DNA of 64,000 nt from Haemonchus contortus (lineage: Eukaryota > Nematoda > Chromadorea > Rhabditida > Trichostrongylidae). The number at the start of each line of letters is the position of its first letter. Within the stretch, counting starts at the first letter, position 1. This document shows positions 43,445-56,640 of the stretch, piece by piece. The stretch is taken from contig LS997566.1 in assembly GCA_000469685.2 (NCBI GenBank), forward strand, positions 8,538,491 through 8,602,490, in the 5' to 3' direction. The notes beneath the pieces are model-generated. The model was not told the origin of the DNA. It ran no database searches and saw nothing but the letters and a program-made list of their open reading frames with translations. Position numbers and translations under genes: made by a program.

Positions 43445-45735
43445 ATAACTCTGCCACATTTTATAAGGTAAACCTACTTGACTACTTACTAATACTTACT
43501 TGAAGACATGATTCATGATAATTTTTAGGTGCCCGTTTTAATTCAGAAGGTGGAAATATTGGAAGAGATTTCAGTTACTGCAATTGCCCAAAAAGCTGAA
43601 TACATTAAGTCAGAACTGCCCTTCACAACCGTTATGGGTCATGACAAGTTGTTTGAACTCCCTACATTGGTTCCCTTGTGATCGTTACAGCCTCTACAGT
43701 GCCGATGAAACTCGTCAGAGGATACACACGGGTCAATTTCTGGGCCTTCATAACTCCCTAGCTTGGCCGTTTTCCGACCTAATAGTGTACGCGGGGGCCT
43801 CGAATTCATCCCGAGGGGAATCTCAGCAATCATTTTTATCGTGACCGTGCCTTTGTTACTGTAACAGTAAACCGACCCCTACATTACTTTGAAAATTTCA
43901 GTACTAACAAAACTGATGTTACACTACCTAGAGCATCATTCTCTGTCAGCCAAGAAGTGATCAGAAGCAGAGAAGGGGTGCACATATATCTGTCGCTCTC
44001 CAACTTGAGGCATTTCCACTTGCAGAGGAGGATAAACGAACAGGCCCACAAGTGACGAGAAGATAACCGGAGCTGGATTCAGTCGGCATTCTTCACATAG
44101 ATGTTCTTTAATAACTAGAAGGGCACACAACTTGCCTGATGAGTCACGATTCAAATCAGTCATTCAGGCAATCATCCGATCCCCGTCCATAAGGATTCTT
44201 TGAAGTAGAAGTAATAAGCACAGCGAAGAGCACATATGGCAAATCAGGACGATTTTCTACTTTTAACCCAAAAGTATTGAGCTTAACGCGAAGGCGAATA
44301 TGTAGGGGCTACGACGAAGACGCCCTCAATTGCATTCCGCCTGGTAGCATACATTTCTGAAGCCACACCGCTTCCCGAAAAATGGCTAAATAATGAGGCA
44401 GCAGATCACTTATGTATGTCGATCTGGGCACTCATAGCCCACAATCTGACTCGACAGCATCCAAACATGAAATGCTTTATGACTGGACCAAGCTTCCTGC
44501 TGATTTTCTACTTAATAAGTTTCGTACGTAATATATGGTGTCTTAAAGGCGGCCAGTTCAGGGGAACTAGTCAAGTGCGCTGGTGACCATGGAATGTGAC
44601 TCTGAGAAGTAGCAAAAGGGGTTCCCAAATGCCCCGCAGACTCCAATTCTGTAAAAAATATTTGGGTGTCCATCACAAGGGGATAAGAAACGTTTTCACG
44701 AACTTTCATAGGAAATTTCAATAACTCAGCCTTTATCACGAAACTAACGAAAGTCTATGAATGCAAATTTTTTTAATTTGAAAAAAATCGCTGAAAAACG
44801 GAAATTCCGAAAAGGACAGCGCATGAATTTCTATGGTGAAGAGAGATCCAAAAAAGGTAATAAAGAGAGGAAAGTGAAAGTCACAAATGGAAGTGTAACG
44901 GTTTCGGTCAACGTTGCCATACCTTGGGTAAGGTTAAGCAGTGCTTAAAGGTTGGACCACCTTGTCAATGCTTCAACGATTGTAAATCGAAGTTAAATGC
45001 GTGACGCATTCTCCAAGAGGGATCAAGGGAAGAAAACTATTCTTTTTCATGCTCGGGAAGACGGATCTGGGATCCCCATTCTTGCTACATCAACACCATT
45101 ACCAAGCGCAAGAGAAAGCTATTATCAGCGGAATAAAAACGAGCCAGTCTCAGCAGTCATTCACCGACATCCTTGGGCTCGTACAAGAAGTAAATGGAGC
45201 ACGGCTATAAGAGCGGTAGCTTCGATGGGCAGTAAAAGTTTTGTTCTTGCACTAGACAAAAAACAAGACTGACAATTTCTACCACGATCAACACCTATAC
45301 AGACTACAATGATCGGGATGATTATCGGACTCCCTCAAAGAAGCGGGAGAACCCGTTCTGGGCCCATAATCTGCAACAGTAGTTTCGATTTAACACGGCT
45401 TATACGCATCATAGAGCGGCAAAAAGCAGAGACCGTATCAGTGGGGGATAAATGGGATGAGAGAATAATCGTTAGTGGACCACAATCTTCGCTTATCAAA
45501 CGGCGTTTTCGGTCGTTCAGAATCGAACTCATTAGATGTTATCGCCGATTTCTGCGGGTTTGCTGGATCTCAATCTGGCAGCTAATTGATGCAAGTGTCA
45601 TAGATATAGCCGTAATGCAAGCTTATCTCCTTTGTTTTACGCCGATGTACAACTTCTTGGCAGATTGCCAACGACCTTATTACACTATAAAAGTTGAAGA
45701 AAGAGGCTTCAAAAAAAAGATTTTAAAGAATTTGA
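43445..45735. other. No gene recognised
   Basis: Frames up to about 200 codons at 45309 run into SINE sequence and are not convincing. Confidence 0.4.
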
Positions 45736-45740
45736 GCCGG

Positions 45741-46015
45741 AATGGAAGTGGTGTAGTGGCAAGTGGCAGAGCAAAGATTGAATTTTGGATTGGTGGTCGC
45801 CCAAAACAACTAAGACTTCAATCCTTACCGTCACTTATTTGGTACCAGATTCGTGTGGAGGTTTGGAGCAGTGTCTTGCACATTGGCTGGTCACTGCAAG
45901 TCATTTTATAGGCCACATACGTCTTGAAAATACCACTTCGACCCCAAATGGAAATCCATCGAGGGGGTTCACTCCCAAATGGATTGGTCAACGCTAAAAA
46001 AACTTTTTCTTTTTA
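45741..46015 (+). repeat. SINE copy (plus), B box lost
   Basis: Box A GTGGTGTAGTGGCAAGTGGC is intact. The B-box region is replaced by diverged sequence; the core TTGGCTGGTCACTGCAAGTC is present. Confidence 0.75.
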
Positions 46016-46285
46016 TTTCATAGCAACCCTTCTTAATGTCAACTGGTCAGCACACTAATATTTTGCCGACGCCTCTTCGAAGACAATTTTGATCTTGCGA
46101 GTTTTTCCTTCTCGCAGAAGGATTCCCTACGAGATCATCTGCTGGACATGATTGGAGCTGATGCCCGGAAAACATTCTCGCGAAACATACTAAAAATGAA
46201 AGGGAGAACAAATCGAGGAGTGCTCAACCTCCCAACTTAGCAGGACCTGAAACCTGGAAGACCTATTACTATTAGTCTTTATTCA

Positions 46286-46571
46286 GGCGGATGTGGTATA
46301 GTGTCAAGTGGCGCACTGCGCACGGTCACTGGTTCGAATCTCGGCCCGATATCTCCCTAGGCCGACAAAGCCTTCCATCCCTCCTGGGTCGGTTAGTTGG
46401 GGTATCAGACCGTCTGGGAGGACAAAAACAGTGACTTGTACATCGGCTGGCCACCGAAAGCGATTGTGTAGACCACATACGCACTCATTACGCCACTACG
46501 ATTTTGAATGTAGTCGAGTGCGTGGCGCATCCCTCTGCTGGGATTGATTAACGACCCAAGACGCTATCCTT
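46286..46571 (+). repeat. SINE copy (plus), near full length
   Basis: GGCGGATGTGGTATAGTGTC, B box TGGTTCGAATCTCGG, core, and end GGGATTGATTAACGACCC. Confidence 0.85.
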
Positions 46572-46574
46572 CAG

Positions 46575-49500
46575 ACATCCTTCATGCATAGAAGAGATGG
46601 AAAGTTGATGTTCAAGTCGATGTACAAGGATGGCACGAAAATCTGGAATTTTCCAGGTTTTTTCGAATAGCACTGTTCATAGTGTTCTAAGAGTATGGTA
46701 GGGAGAAAAGGACCCTGGAGCTTCACCGAATGTAGCTTTCTGAGAATCTAGATAAAGTCAAAGTAAGTTCTCACGGGAAGAGACTGTTAGGGTAGAAAGA
46801 GGATCTGTCAAGTTACAACGCAGAGCGGATCAAATTTTCAGGAACGACTTACTTTATTTATTTACTGTGTGTATGTACTATAATAGTATGGAATAATTTG
46901 AAGGCTAACCCTACTCCGATACCTCCCGAATGAGAAGACTCCTTTCTGTATAACAAATTGGTGGTAAACGTCAAGGACGACGGATTTGGAAGCCTTTCGA
47001 AATGCCGATGAGGACAGTTCCAGTCACCTTCGGGTTCCAATGGACCATAAAATGGTGGCGATCAAACAAACACACTGCTTCCAGCATACGCAAACCCTCC
47101 AGGCGCCTCAGAGCGATAGAATGCTGGCTATTCCAAACTGGACACAAACCATCAAACAACGAAATACTTGTTCTTGAGCGGTATTAAACTTTATACAGCC
47201 GTAGCGTTAATCCGAAGGTTTTAACACTAATCTGTTTTCTGAAGATCGCAAACTTTACGATAATCCGTTCGAGGACAGACTGGTTGTGACAGCAGGGAGG
47301 TTATGAGCCTTTTATGGAACATACTCAGGCAACTGCACGTAACGTGCAAATGCATTCTCGCTGTTTAAAAGGGGTTCATAATATGATCGAATTACGGGCG
47401 CGTGTTGAAAAAATTAGTCCGAAAATTGAAGAAGTACCATAAAACATTGAAATACTACATAGTTTCCGAATCCGAATCGGTCATCAATGGTACAGCTATT
47501 CCTGGGTGGTGATTGGCCTAAGTGAGTTCGCTCATATAATTTCTAGTGGGAAAAATAAGCAATAAACCTGAAGCCAAGAGGAAATTGTGCCTCAAACGGC
47601 CTTTTAAATGTTCAAGTTCATCAACTCCCCTTTCATGGTCCAACTGCATTAGCTAGAACGATCACTTTCATTCTCCGTCGCAAACCGGATACCAAAAAGT
47701 TGTCCTGAACTGTGTCTTTAAATGAACAGTTCACAATAAGAATGGTTACAGAGATCTCCTCCTGTAAATCTTTGGCCCCCTAGGCTAACATGTGGCTCAA
47801 GAGCGGTCTAGTTGTGGAGTGATGGCCGTTCAAAAATTATTTCAATTGTATACCATACCCAGAAATGCCCTTGTATAGGTTTCATTGGTAAGGAGTAATA
47901 ACATGGGGGTCCTGGGAGGTAAAACTACAAAGTTTTGATTTCATGCCACTGCCACTTGCAACAGCACTCCAGTGAGTCTCGTCCAAATGCTTACTTTACA
48001 CCACTTCCGATGCCAAAATCACGTACAACTTCTATGTTCAATGTGTAGTCTTTAGGAGCGTACTTTCGTTCTTTCTGCGCCTGTCACTGAGCAAAATTAT
48101 CACGGATTACACTAATAGAGCAGCTTCTAGAAGGATAATTCGCTATAGAATATGGATGAGAACATTTGATGTCGCCCCAGAGCTCAACTTGATAGCTAGG
48201 TACATAGCAGGGAACAGGCTCAGTCAATGATGGCCGTCACCTTAAACACGGATTTCGAAGTACCGTATCACGGATTTCGAATTACCGTATCAGTACTGAG
48301 CTGTACGACATAGATATGAGGTTATAGTGAAGCGTAGAATAGCTATATTCCAGAACTACGTCCATTGCTACCACTCAAAAGCATCCATGCACTATGGATG
48401 AGCATAATTTCGTGAACAATAAACTTTGATTGAATATATAAAAGGTTTTGGATGTATAGAAACGTCAAAATGTGGAGAGCCATTGAGAAGTAGCAGGTTT
48501 ATACATACACGAGACGTAAACAGCCGTAAACGACGTTCAAAACAAACGCCTGGATGAAGAATCACATAAATGCAGCTCCACTCGCGGTTTAAAGGGAGGC
48601 AGAGCGATCGAGAAAGTGAAGAACTTGTCTCTGGGTTGTTCTTCAGCTCATCCCCACATGGGGCGATAAATTCATACAATATCGGAAACATTTACAGTAA
48701 AACTCAACAGTATCTGTACAATTACAGGAATACATGGCACGGGCACGTATACACATCAACAAATGAACTCCCATATGTTAGAGTTAACAAAATTCAATGT
48801 TCTGTCAGAAATTGAGGTGAATCGGAACGGATTTTCCGACGTTTTGGCCGCATTGTATCGCCGGCTATGCTCACCTCCACGGTGGACGAGTTTTCCTGAG
48901 CAGTTTGTGGCACACCTAGAACAACAAAAAGAAGTGGTTTAATGACGGGACGCGCTCAATTCTACTGTACTTATGCAGCAAAGGAAAAAGGAGAACTGCA
49001 AAAAGACTAGGCTTTCAATGATGGATTGAAATAATTGCTAATCGCCTCCCATTCCGGTTCACAGCAGAGTTTTCGAAGTTCCTGAGTGACCACGAGAGTT
49101 TTAAATGAGCCATGATATGATACATGTGGTGATAGAAAGTGTTGCTCGATCCTCATTCTCACAGCTACATATGTTGGAACAAATGGTACAGGAGATTGAA
49201 AAAAACTTTGAGAAAAATCTCAAAATCTTTGAATGGTTATTCCTAAGAGAAGCATTACAGTGGTTATACCGCTAGACAACATTCGACAGGATCGAGACGT
49301 ACCCAGGACCACCAACTCTGACACACTTCCCGGCTCATTACAATGAAAGAATAACAAAGAGTGATATAATAGGAGGGCTAAAAGTTCGTGCAACGTATTG
49401 GATAGCCACCGAGCCAATTCATTTTCAAGTACCTCAAGATGGGAAACAAAAGCTGTGGTGGCAGCCTGCCCTGAAGAGTCTATGGTAATTCGCATGGGAT

Positions 49501-50080
49501 CAGTGGAGCAGTGCGTAGGATATGAGCTACAGAACTGAACTGTGGACCCAGTGTGGCTATGAAGAAAGCGATCGCGCCGGAATGTCACTCAGAGCTTATG
49601 TACAAACCTTGTGAAGAATAAGAAAGTAAGTCCACACCAGAATAATTACGCCGTGGTTTGAAAAAGTTGTAAGGTGAGATTGCTATGAAAAACTTTTTAG
49701 AAAGTGTACTGGAACCATTGCATGCCCACACTGATTAAAAGTAATGAGGTAATCCCGAAAATCCATGACCCATGAAAAAATTCCAAGTGGGGGGGGGGAG
49801 GGGGAGGGGGTTTCGAACCATGGACTATCAGTCCACTGACAAGAGACGGAGTGAGTTGTCATTAAAGGCAGCGTTAACAAAAAAGTTAGGGTACCTTTTT
49901 TGACGGGAATTGACAGAACTACTCTAGAATAAAGCGATAACAACGAAAAAAGCGCGAAAAACGATTAACAGAAAGAATTACAAAGGGTCAAAAAAAGAGC
50001 TGGAAAGGGGGTTGGACGAGTTTCACATTGAAAGAACGTCTGTTAGAGAGTGTTCAGGCAAATTGGCAAGTTGTCAGTGA
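46575..50080. other. Gene-poor stretch
   Basis: It contains a 15-base palindrome TGCACGTAACGTGCA (about 47335-47349) and a double copy of CACGGATTTCGAA.TACCGTAT (48247-48291). There is also a G-run followed by a tRNA-like TTCGAACC (49787-49830). No gene is supportable. Confidence 0.4.
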
Positions 50081-50083
50081 CGG

Positions 50084-50156
50084 CAAATTGGCAATTTGCC
50101 AGAGACGCAATGCAATAGCAGGCAACACATTGCGTCTCTGGCAATTTGCCAATATG
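50084..50156. repeat. Near-perfect 29-bp-stem hairpin
   Basis: The left stem (50084-50112) and right stem (50128-50156) are reverse complements with two mismatches, around a 15-base loop. The core is GGCAATTTGCCAGAGACGCA. The folded RNA from either strand would be about 73 nt. Confidence 0.8.
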
Positions 50157-51760
50157 CAATTCAAGGTGGGTCCTGACGCGATTACATGACATTGTGCCGT
50201 CTCAACACTCGTCTAACGTGACACCGATGAAGGGGCGGAGGGCGACCGTGGATATCTGTCCGGCCCCTGATTGTGCCCTATCCAACCGTTTTCCGACCTC
50301 ACTCCTGCACAAATGGTATCAGAGGGGGCGTCGAATTCAAACTATGTGCAAATGTCCGAAACAATTTTTTTGTTAACAGTGCCTTTCAGTGATCTTAAGT
50401 AACTCATTATTTACCCCCTGCTATCCGCTCGACTAACCATGTCTCCATTGGAAAATCAATTACCGAACTGTTTCTTTTCCAAGAAATAATGGACTTCAGA
50501 ATAAATCCCAAGAGATAGCGAAGGTCGTCTGCAAAGTGCTCAGGGTTCACAACTTCACTCCTTCAACTTCAAGGATCAAACTCATTTGCTCCAATGTACG
50601 GCAAAGGCCAAAATGGTCGTATATTGCGTCCACATTTTTCATCCAAACCATCAAGGAATTAGGCCCGGAGTACATTCGTGTACTTCTCCGAGCGTTTGAA
50701 ATCGCCACTGACAAGCTGACTCTGCTTAGAGAACCAGTTTCACGAATTCAGTGAAGCTTGTCGCTTGAAGAGGAGGAACGTTTCCTTCTCGAACATCTGC
50801 TTTTACAGCAAAATGGTGTTTACCAGTGATTCGTAGGAAGGAATAGGAACCCAGTGAAAATCGGAAAGAAAAACTGGTATTCATCTCGTCCATAAAATTC
50901 GACAAGAACATAGCTATTAGCTGTAAGAATCCAGCCGTATCCATTTCGAATTCAGTCAAACACTGGTCAATGCCACTGCGAAGTTTGCCGAAGCTAATTT
51001 ATCATACGATTGTTCAGCAAAAATTACATCTCCCATCCCTATTCAATCGGGCTAGTTTAGGCAACCAGCAGCCAGAAGCTATGTAAAGTGAATGAAATAT
51101 GGCCTCTCTGACAAGAAACTCAGCGCTCGTCAATCCCCTTCACACGGGTTTTGCAGAGGGTTTTCTTCAAAAATCTTTATTATAACCGATGCGTATTTGA
51201 CATGTGCAAAGATTTGATAAGAAGCAGCGAGTTCAGTCAGCATATTGATCCTCTCGGACGAGTTTGGTACCGATTAAACGATCCTGAGGTAAGTAGCATC
51301 CCATTCCAAAGCTTAATCCAGGATTAACCGCGTGGTACCGATGAAGCTTACCTCCAGGTCGCCGCTTCCCTTCGAACAATGGCCAGAAGGGTTTCGTTCT
51401 CAATCGAATGTGGATTCAAATGTGCACTTGACCATCATGGAGGCCACTTGGGTGGCTTGAAGAGAAAGGCATGCCTCGGTAAGGATTTGATAAAGAGCAT
51501 ACTCAGAGTTACTCCAGTTATTGTGGTGGTAACTGCATGTAACCGAGAACTGTAACCGAGATGTTCTTCACAAGTGTTTATCCCACATGGAAGTGGGGTA
51601 GGTTTTTCCTCCGGATTGAAGCCTGATCGGAGAGGCCGATAACACCGGAGGTTCCTTGTCTTCCCTACGAAACCTCCGGCTTGTCTGAATAGAGTCCAAA
51701 CAAGCTTTCTTGTTAGAGATAGTTATAAATGCTAATGCCAGTTTTTGGTGACATGAAATA

Positions 51761-52286
51761 CAATAGCGCTCAAAAGTCTTCGGTGAAATGCTTCGAAGCT
51801 TTTTCGTTCATAACTTTTTTCTTAGTAGACCAAATCGCGCGAAATTTGGATATGTCCAACTGGAGCATATTTAACCCGACCCAACACAACTCGACTGCGA
51901 AGCTGCAATATCCACAGGTACATAGAGTAAGGTGTTTGTTGCGGTAGCAGATTTTGCTAAAACTAAAGTTGTTGATGTCTGCACTTATTCACACTTTATG
52001 TGCGTTTTTCCCATCTATTTGTGATCGGCGTTACCTACACTTTAGACTTGACAAAAAGAAAAGAGATTTTAGAAGGACCATCATCTGTATTCGCAGTCGA
52101 TTTTGCGTTCATGCTCATTGGAATATCTGAATCATAATGAGATTGTAGGTTAATAGTGGTAAATATTCGCAATACACCCACGCTAAAAATATAGAATTTT
52201 CGCATGATTACATCCACAAGGAAAGGAGTTACGACTGAACAGTCTGGCTGAAGAACCATTTCACCGAAGACTTTTGAGCGCTACTG
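51761..52286. mobile_element. TA-flanked MITE (526 bp), same terminal family as 31648
   Basis: TA lies at 51759-51760 and 52287-52288. The left end is CAATAGCGCTCAAAAGTCTT and the right end reversed is CAGTAGCGCTCAAAAGTCTT; the match extends through TCGGTGAAATG. The interior differs from the 284-bp element and has no transposase. Confidence 0.82.
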
Positions 52287-52344
52287 TACTTGGAAGGAAT
52301 GAATTAGCTTCTGTCTAGGATTAATGAGATTTTCACATTCATAC

Positions 52345-52385
52345 ATCGCTTGACCACTGAGCTAACGTTGCCCCAGCCACAGAAC
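52345..52385 (-). repeat. tRNA-like A-box fragment
   Basis: Minus strand TTAGCTCAGTGGTCAAGCG is a canonical A-box half of a tRNA. The rest of the cloverleaf is missing, so it is not a functional tRNA gene. Confidence 0.4.
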
Positions 52386-52771
52386 AATTTGGAACCTATT
52401 TTATTTCTGTAGGCTATCAATACTTTCGAAGACTGGGACGAAGATACCGTGCGTGAATGATATTGAGCGAAAGCAAGGGTACGATGGAAGAAGTATGTAT
52501 CGAAAGATGATTCGAGAGCCTTCAGAGAAAGTAGATTAACTGGAAAATCCCTAAAGAAATTGATGGATTTTCGAGATCACCAACTGTTTACTGAGTTTCC
52601 CCGGCGAATCCATCCATCTCTATTACCACGATCAGATAGACCTCTAATTTTTCGACATAGGAAGAGGAGTATTGTTTTCGAAGGGATAAATCTGGATCAA
52701 CAGTGAGTCAGACTTTCGTCCTACGCGGTCGAGAATCACTTAGGAAATGGAAAAACGAATATCGGGTGTAC

Positions 52772-52886
52772 CTGATTGTAAAATTCAGTCCTTCCCTCGA
52801 CTGTCTCGTGATCGATCTTACTGGCCGGAGTCCAACGAATCGTTGAGCCAATTGATAACCGGTTTGTGAGTCTGCAAAACATAACT
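52772..52886 (-). CDS. Candidate internal exon, protein unknown
   Basis: A minus-strand segment after ATGTTTTGCAG, ending CAG before GTACAC, encodes LTNRLSIGSTIRWTPASKID...EFYNQ in one frame. It is a good splice-bounded frame but isolated. Confidence 0.25.
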
Positions 52887-53720
52887 GAAGCAACGATAAC
52901 GAGCTACTAACTAAATATAAACAAAATAAATAAACCATGACTGGAACTAACTGCCTTCGATAAGCACAAATCTTTTCTACAGAAGTCAAACATCTGACTA
53001 CGGTCACCCACACAAAATACCGTAACTCTTGAGGACATGCTAGAGGAAGGTTAGTGAAATAAAAAAATTATGCTTTGATAAAGAGTTAGAAAACTGGTTC
53101 TGAATGTGTCGGATTTGTTATGGTAATTCCAGAAGGCTAATTTAGTAATTTTAGGTCACAGTAATTCGATGTGGGAGAAATACGAGTCTGGGAGTGGCCA
53201 GGATGTAGTTCATTAGTGAAACAATATTCTAAAACCACTATTCAATTACCTACATAATCAAATTTTCTGTAGTTGTTCTAGGAGCTGCGCAAGAGGAATG
53301 AAAACGATGCCTGGACGAGTTTTTACGCCTTCAGATGATCTGAGGATATCTTTTCCTCCGCCGTGCCACTATCGCTACCGTTTCAACCGTTCAAATGATT
53401 TCACGGTGATCTGCTACCTTCCAACTCTAACCAGTCCTTTCCAATCTACTGCAGAAGGAGAAAGCTATTGCTATATGCCCTTGTTCTGAGCATTACTTTC
53501 TCGAGATCCTTCGCTGTAGTAACGCCACAGTTCATTTCCGAAAGCAGTTTGCAATCGTTTCCTCGTGCAAATACGCACTTCCGGCCTACATCCTTGATTC
53601 ATTATACCCGCTGCCCTCATAGGAACGATTAGCGATGACGCAACTGTGATGAAAAAGTTATGGAAGGTACGGTACCTCTACGTATACATCCCATGGTACT
53701 TATACATATTAAAAGTGAAG

Positions 53721-53958
53721 GGCAGAGGTGGTGTAGTGGGAAGTGGTGCACTTCACACACGCATGGTCACGGATTCGAATCCCGGATCACACCCATCCGG
53801 GAGGATAAAAGCACCGACTTGTACATCGGCTGGCCACTGCAAGTCGTTGCATAGGCCACATACGCATTCAATACGCCACTACGATTCTAAATGGAGATCG
53901 AGTGCATGGGCGTATCCCAGACGGGATTGATTAACGCCCCAATACTTTATCCTTTGTT
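53721..53958 (+). repeat. SINE copy (plus) with internal deletion
   Basis: Strong head (GGTGGTGTAGTGGGAAGTGG, ATTCGAATCCCGG), then a jump of about 70 bases directly to CATCCGGGAGGATAAAAGCA; the end is complete. Confidence 0.87.
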
Positions 53959-53984
53959 ATAAATGAACGGATGAAGTTTTCCTG

Positions 53985-54200
53985 AGCTAATCAATCCCTT
54001 CCCGATGCACCTACGCTTTTCATTTTCGATCAGAATCGTAGTGGCGTCAGAATAATTGGTAAACATATTAGGTCGACACGACGGATGGTGAAGCTAAGCG
54101 TTGTACAGTCTATGCTTTCATTCTCCCATATGAGTCTAGCATCAATAGATTGCGTTCGGGGGAATAGATGGGTCGATTCATCCGGGTGCCATCTGTTATT
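53985..54200 (-). repeat. SINE copy (minus), badly decayed
   Basis: Starts 27 bases after the previous copy in opposite orientation. Only the AATCGTAGTGGCGT and ATTCTCCCATATGAGTCTAGC blocks are clear. Confidence 0.55.
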
Positions 54201-55481
54201 TGATCCGTCACTACCCTTTTCCCTTGCTTCTTCGTGCCCGTAGATTTTTTGCAGTGACACAATTGTGAAGGCCATTGTTCGACTAATTAGGGATGCATAT
54301 TTAAATAGCTGGTCTTGCTAGTGTTCCCTGCCATACTAGGAATCAACTCTGACAATCAGACCCTGGCCGTGCCATCCAGGGCGTGGGCAACAAACCTCCT
54401 GCACCTTGTAGGATGGGAACAAACAAAACAGCCGGATGTGGGCAGTTCTTCTATCCAATACGGCCATGACCGACGTCGAAAATCTAACTAGCCGTTAAAT
54501 AAAGAAAGATTTGATGAGCTAATCCTAGATTGATTTTCCCAAAATCACCGAAATCCTTCAAAGCAATTCCCAAAGGGCTGGTCTGAAATTGGTTTCCCAA
54601 ATGAATGCTAGTTCGAGCGTCTAGGAACAGAAAAATGAGCGCTGCGCCTTCCTGAATTGTTAATATCAGGCCCTTGCCGGTCTGCTGCACCACTGTTTCT
54701 TGGAACTAATTTCCTTTGCTCCCAAGGGTGCAACATATTCCGCTTCCTGTTCCATTCTTTGATAAAATAGTCCCCTTCCTCAATGTTTCCTTCTTGACGG
54801 CTTTCTGGAAAAGAATTGCTGTGAGACTACCCAAATGTAGGACCGGATAGGGTGCAAATCGAGAACTAAAGTCGAATGAATGTCTTGGAATCTTTTTAAA
54901 GTGGCTCATGAATGATCAAGGCTTACAACTACCTTCAAATATCAACAGTAACATTGAAATAGCGAAGGCAGGTCGGCAGAAAAACGCTCTAACATATTTG
55001 ACTGGAATTTTTCGATAAATATTCACGGTAATTGTGGTTTTGTATGCGCCATGCACTCGAGCTCCATTCATTACTACCGGAGCATGATGCTTACTATTAC
55101 AACTTACCCCAATGCTTCTGTAATCAAATGTCAAAAGCAGAATAAAAAAGTCCTGTCTGTTCATAGCCTTTGACTGCACTTCATTTTCTCTGCTGAGACG
55201 AAAACTGTCTATGCGTTCAGAGGAAACAACTAGAATCATTTGGCACGTATGACTGAAATTCGAGTGCGTGGCGCATACAAAACCACTACTAAGTTTCGAA
55301 TAGTTGTTGAACATTGCCGTTGACCGACCACGCAGGTCGTCCAACTTAATTAAGAGCATCGAACAAATGACAGACTGAACCTACTATCCCATAAAACCAG
55401 TTTATAAATGAGCCACGGTGAGATGAACATTGCTAGGAGCCACAGGCCTTACAGAACATTCTCTCAAAAGAATGATCAAGC

Positions 55482-56222
55482 ATGCCGTTGAGAAAATCCG
55501 TTTATACGTCCCCACAAAAATGCTTTTTCAAAATACAACTGGTCTTTTCGCATACTTCGAGCGACTACAGCGAAAAGGTATATCAGAAAGAGAGCGATAG
55601 AGATCGTGAACTCTACCAAATCTTCACAAGATACGACCCTTTGCCTCCTTCACAGGTACGACCAGTCGTCCCAAGAGGTGATTATGAGCCGCCCTGTCGC
55701 GAATTCCACTACACAAGCCTGACCCCGTTGGTTATGACAGTTCGACTTCCAAATTGTAAAAACAATGTAAGACTTGAATGAACTTCTTGTGGTGAAGATT
55801 CGAAATTATAGGATAACCGAGAAAATAAAATTATTCAACCTGACCTGGTGAGAAATGACCAGAAGTTGTTCGGTCCAGAACCAGGTTGCCTGCCATGCGA
55901 CTTACGATGGAGCGGATCACCATTCATTAAATACAAGGGCAAAGCACCAACGTCTGCAGCCTCATGGGAGAGAATGTCCGACTGGACGGGCACAACAAAT
56001 TTCCTGCACCCTATGGCCGGGCTGATGAATGAAAGAGAACATATGTTTTTCGGGAATGAAAACATGATGCAATTGGGAATGTTTCTTGCTTATCAATTTC
56101 CCTGGAGGAGTTGCGTCTACCAAGATCAGATGGAATACGAGGAAGAAGGCTCCCTTCTGCTCCTTACTAACACATACGGGTGGACTGATTTCGTTGAAAG
56201 GTTTTGCAAGAATTTCAGTTGA
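55482..56222 (+). other. Two in-frame protein-like frames
   Basis: Frames 55482-55781 and 55848-56222 share a phase and read as ordinary protein (SDRDRELYQIFTRYDPLPPS; WSGSPFIKYKGKAPTSAASW). A GTACGA donor-like site follows PPSQ at 55651. No family is recognised. They may be exons of an unfinished gene or an old pseudogene. Confidence 0.3.
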
Positions 56223-56455
56223 AGAGTTTGGTGAAAGATGTAGCAGGAGGTTCTTTAGAGCATACTGAGGCCGATTTCCTTGGGAAACTCGCATTTCAAC
56301 TCGACAGTTCCATAAAAGGGCACGGGCTATTTTCCACAGTTTTCGAGCCGAGCCACCTTCTCGATGAAGGTAGCACCTTAAGCCTTTGCGCAGAAAAGAG
56401 TAGATGTCAGCACGAATTGGCTACCCAACTAGTAAGTTCCAAATCCCTCTGCGAT

Positions 56456-56640
56456 GAAAGGATAAAGGACAATGATTTTGACATGAAGAGGTCCCGTTTC
56501 TGTGATGCGCCCGCGTCCGACTCCCATTCGGAACTGCGCGGTTTGAATGAGTATAAGGCCAATACAATGACTTGCGTTTGCCAGCCTACCTATGTGACTG
56601 TATTTTTACCCTCCCACACTGATCTAGTAGCAATTTATCG
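56456..56640 (-). repeat. SINE fragment (minus)
   Basis: Tail AAAGGATAAAGGAC, GATGCGCCCGCGTCCGACTC and GGCCAATACAATGACTTGCG are recognisable; the head is absent. Confidence 0.65.

Noticed and set aside
45309..45911. 200-codon frame as a gene
   Set aside because: Its last third is SINE sequence, and the first part has no recognisable motif or splice support.
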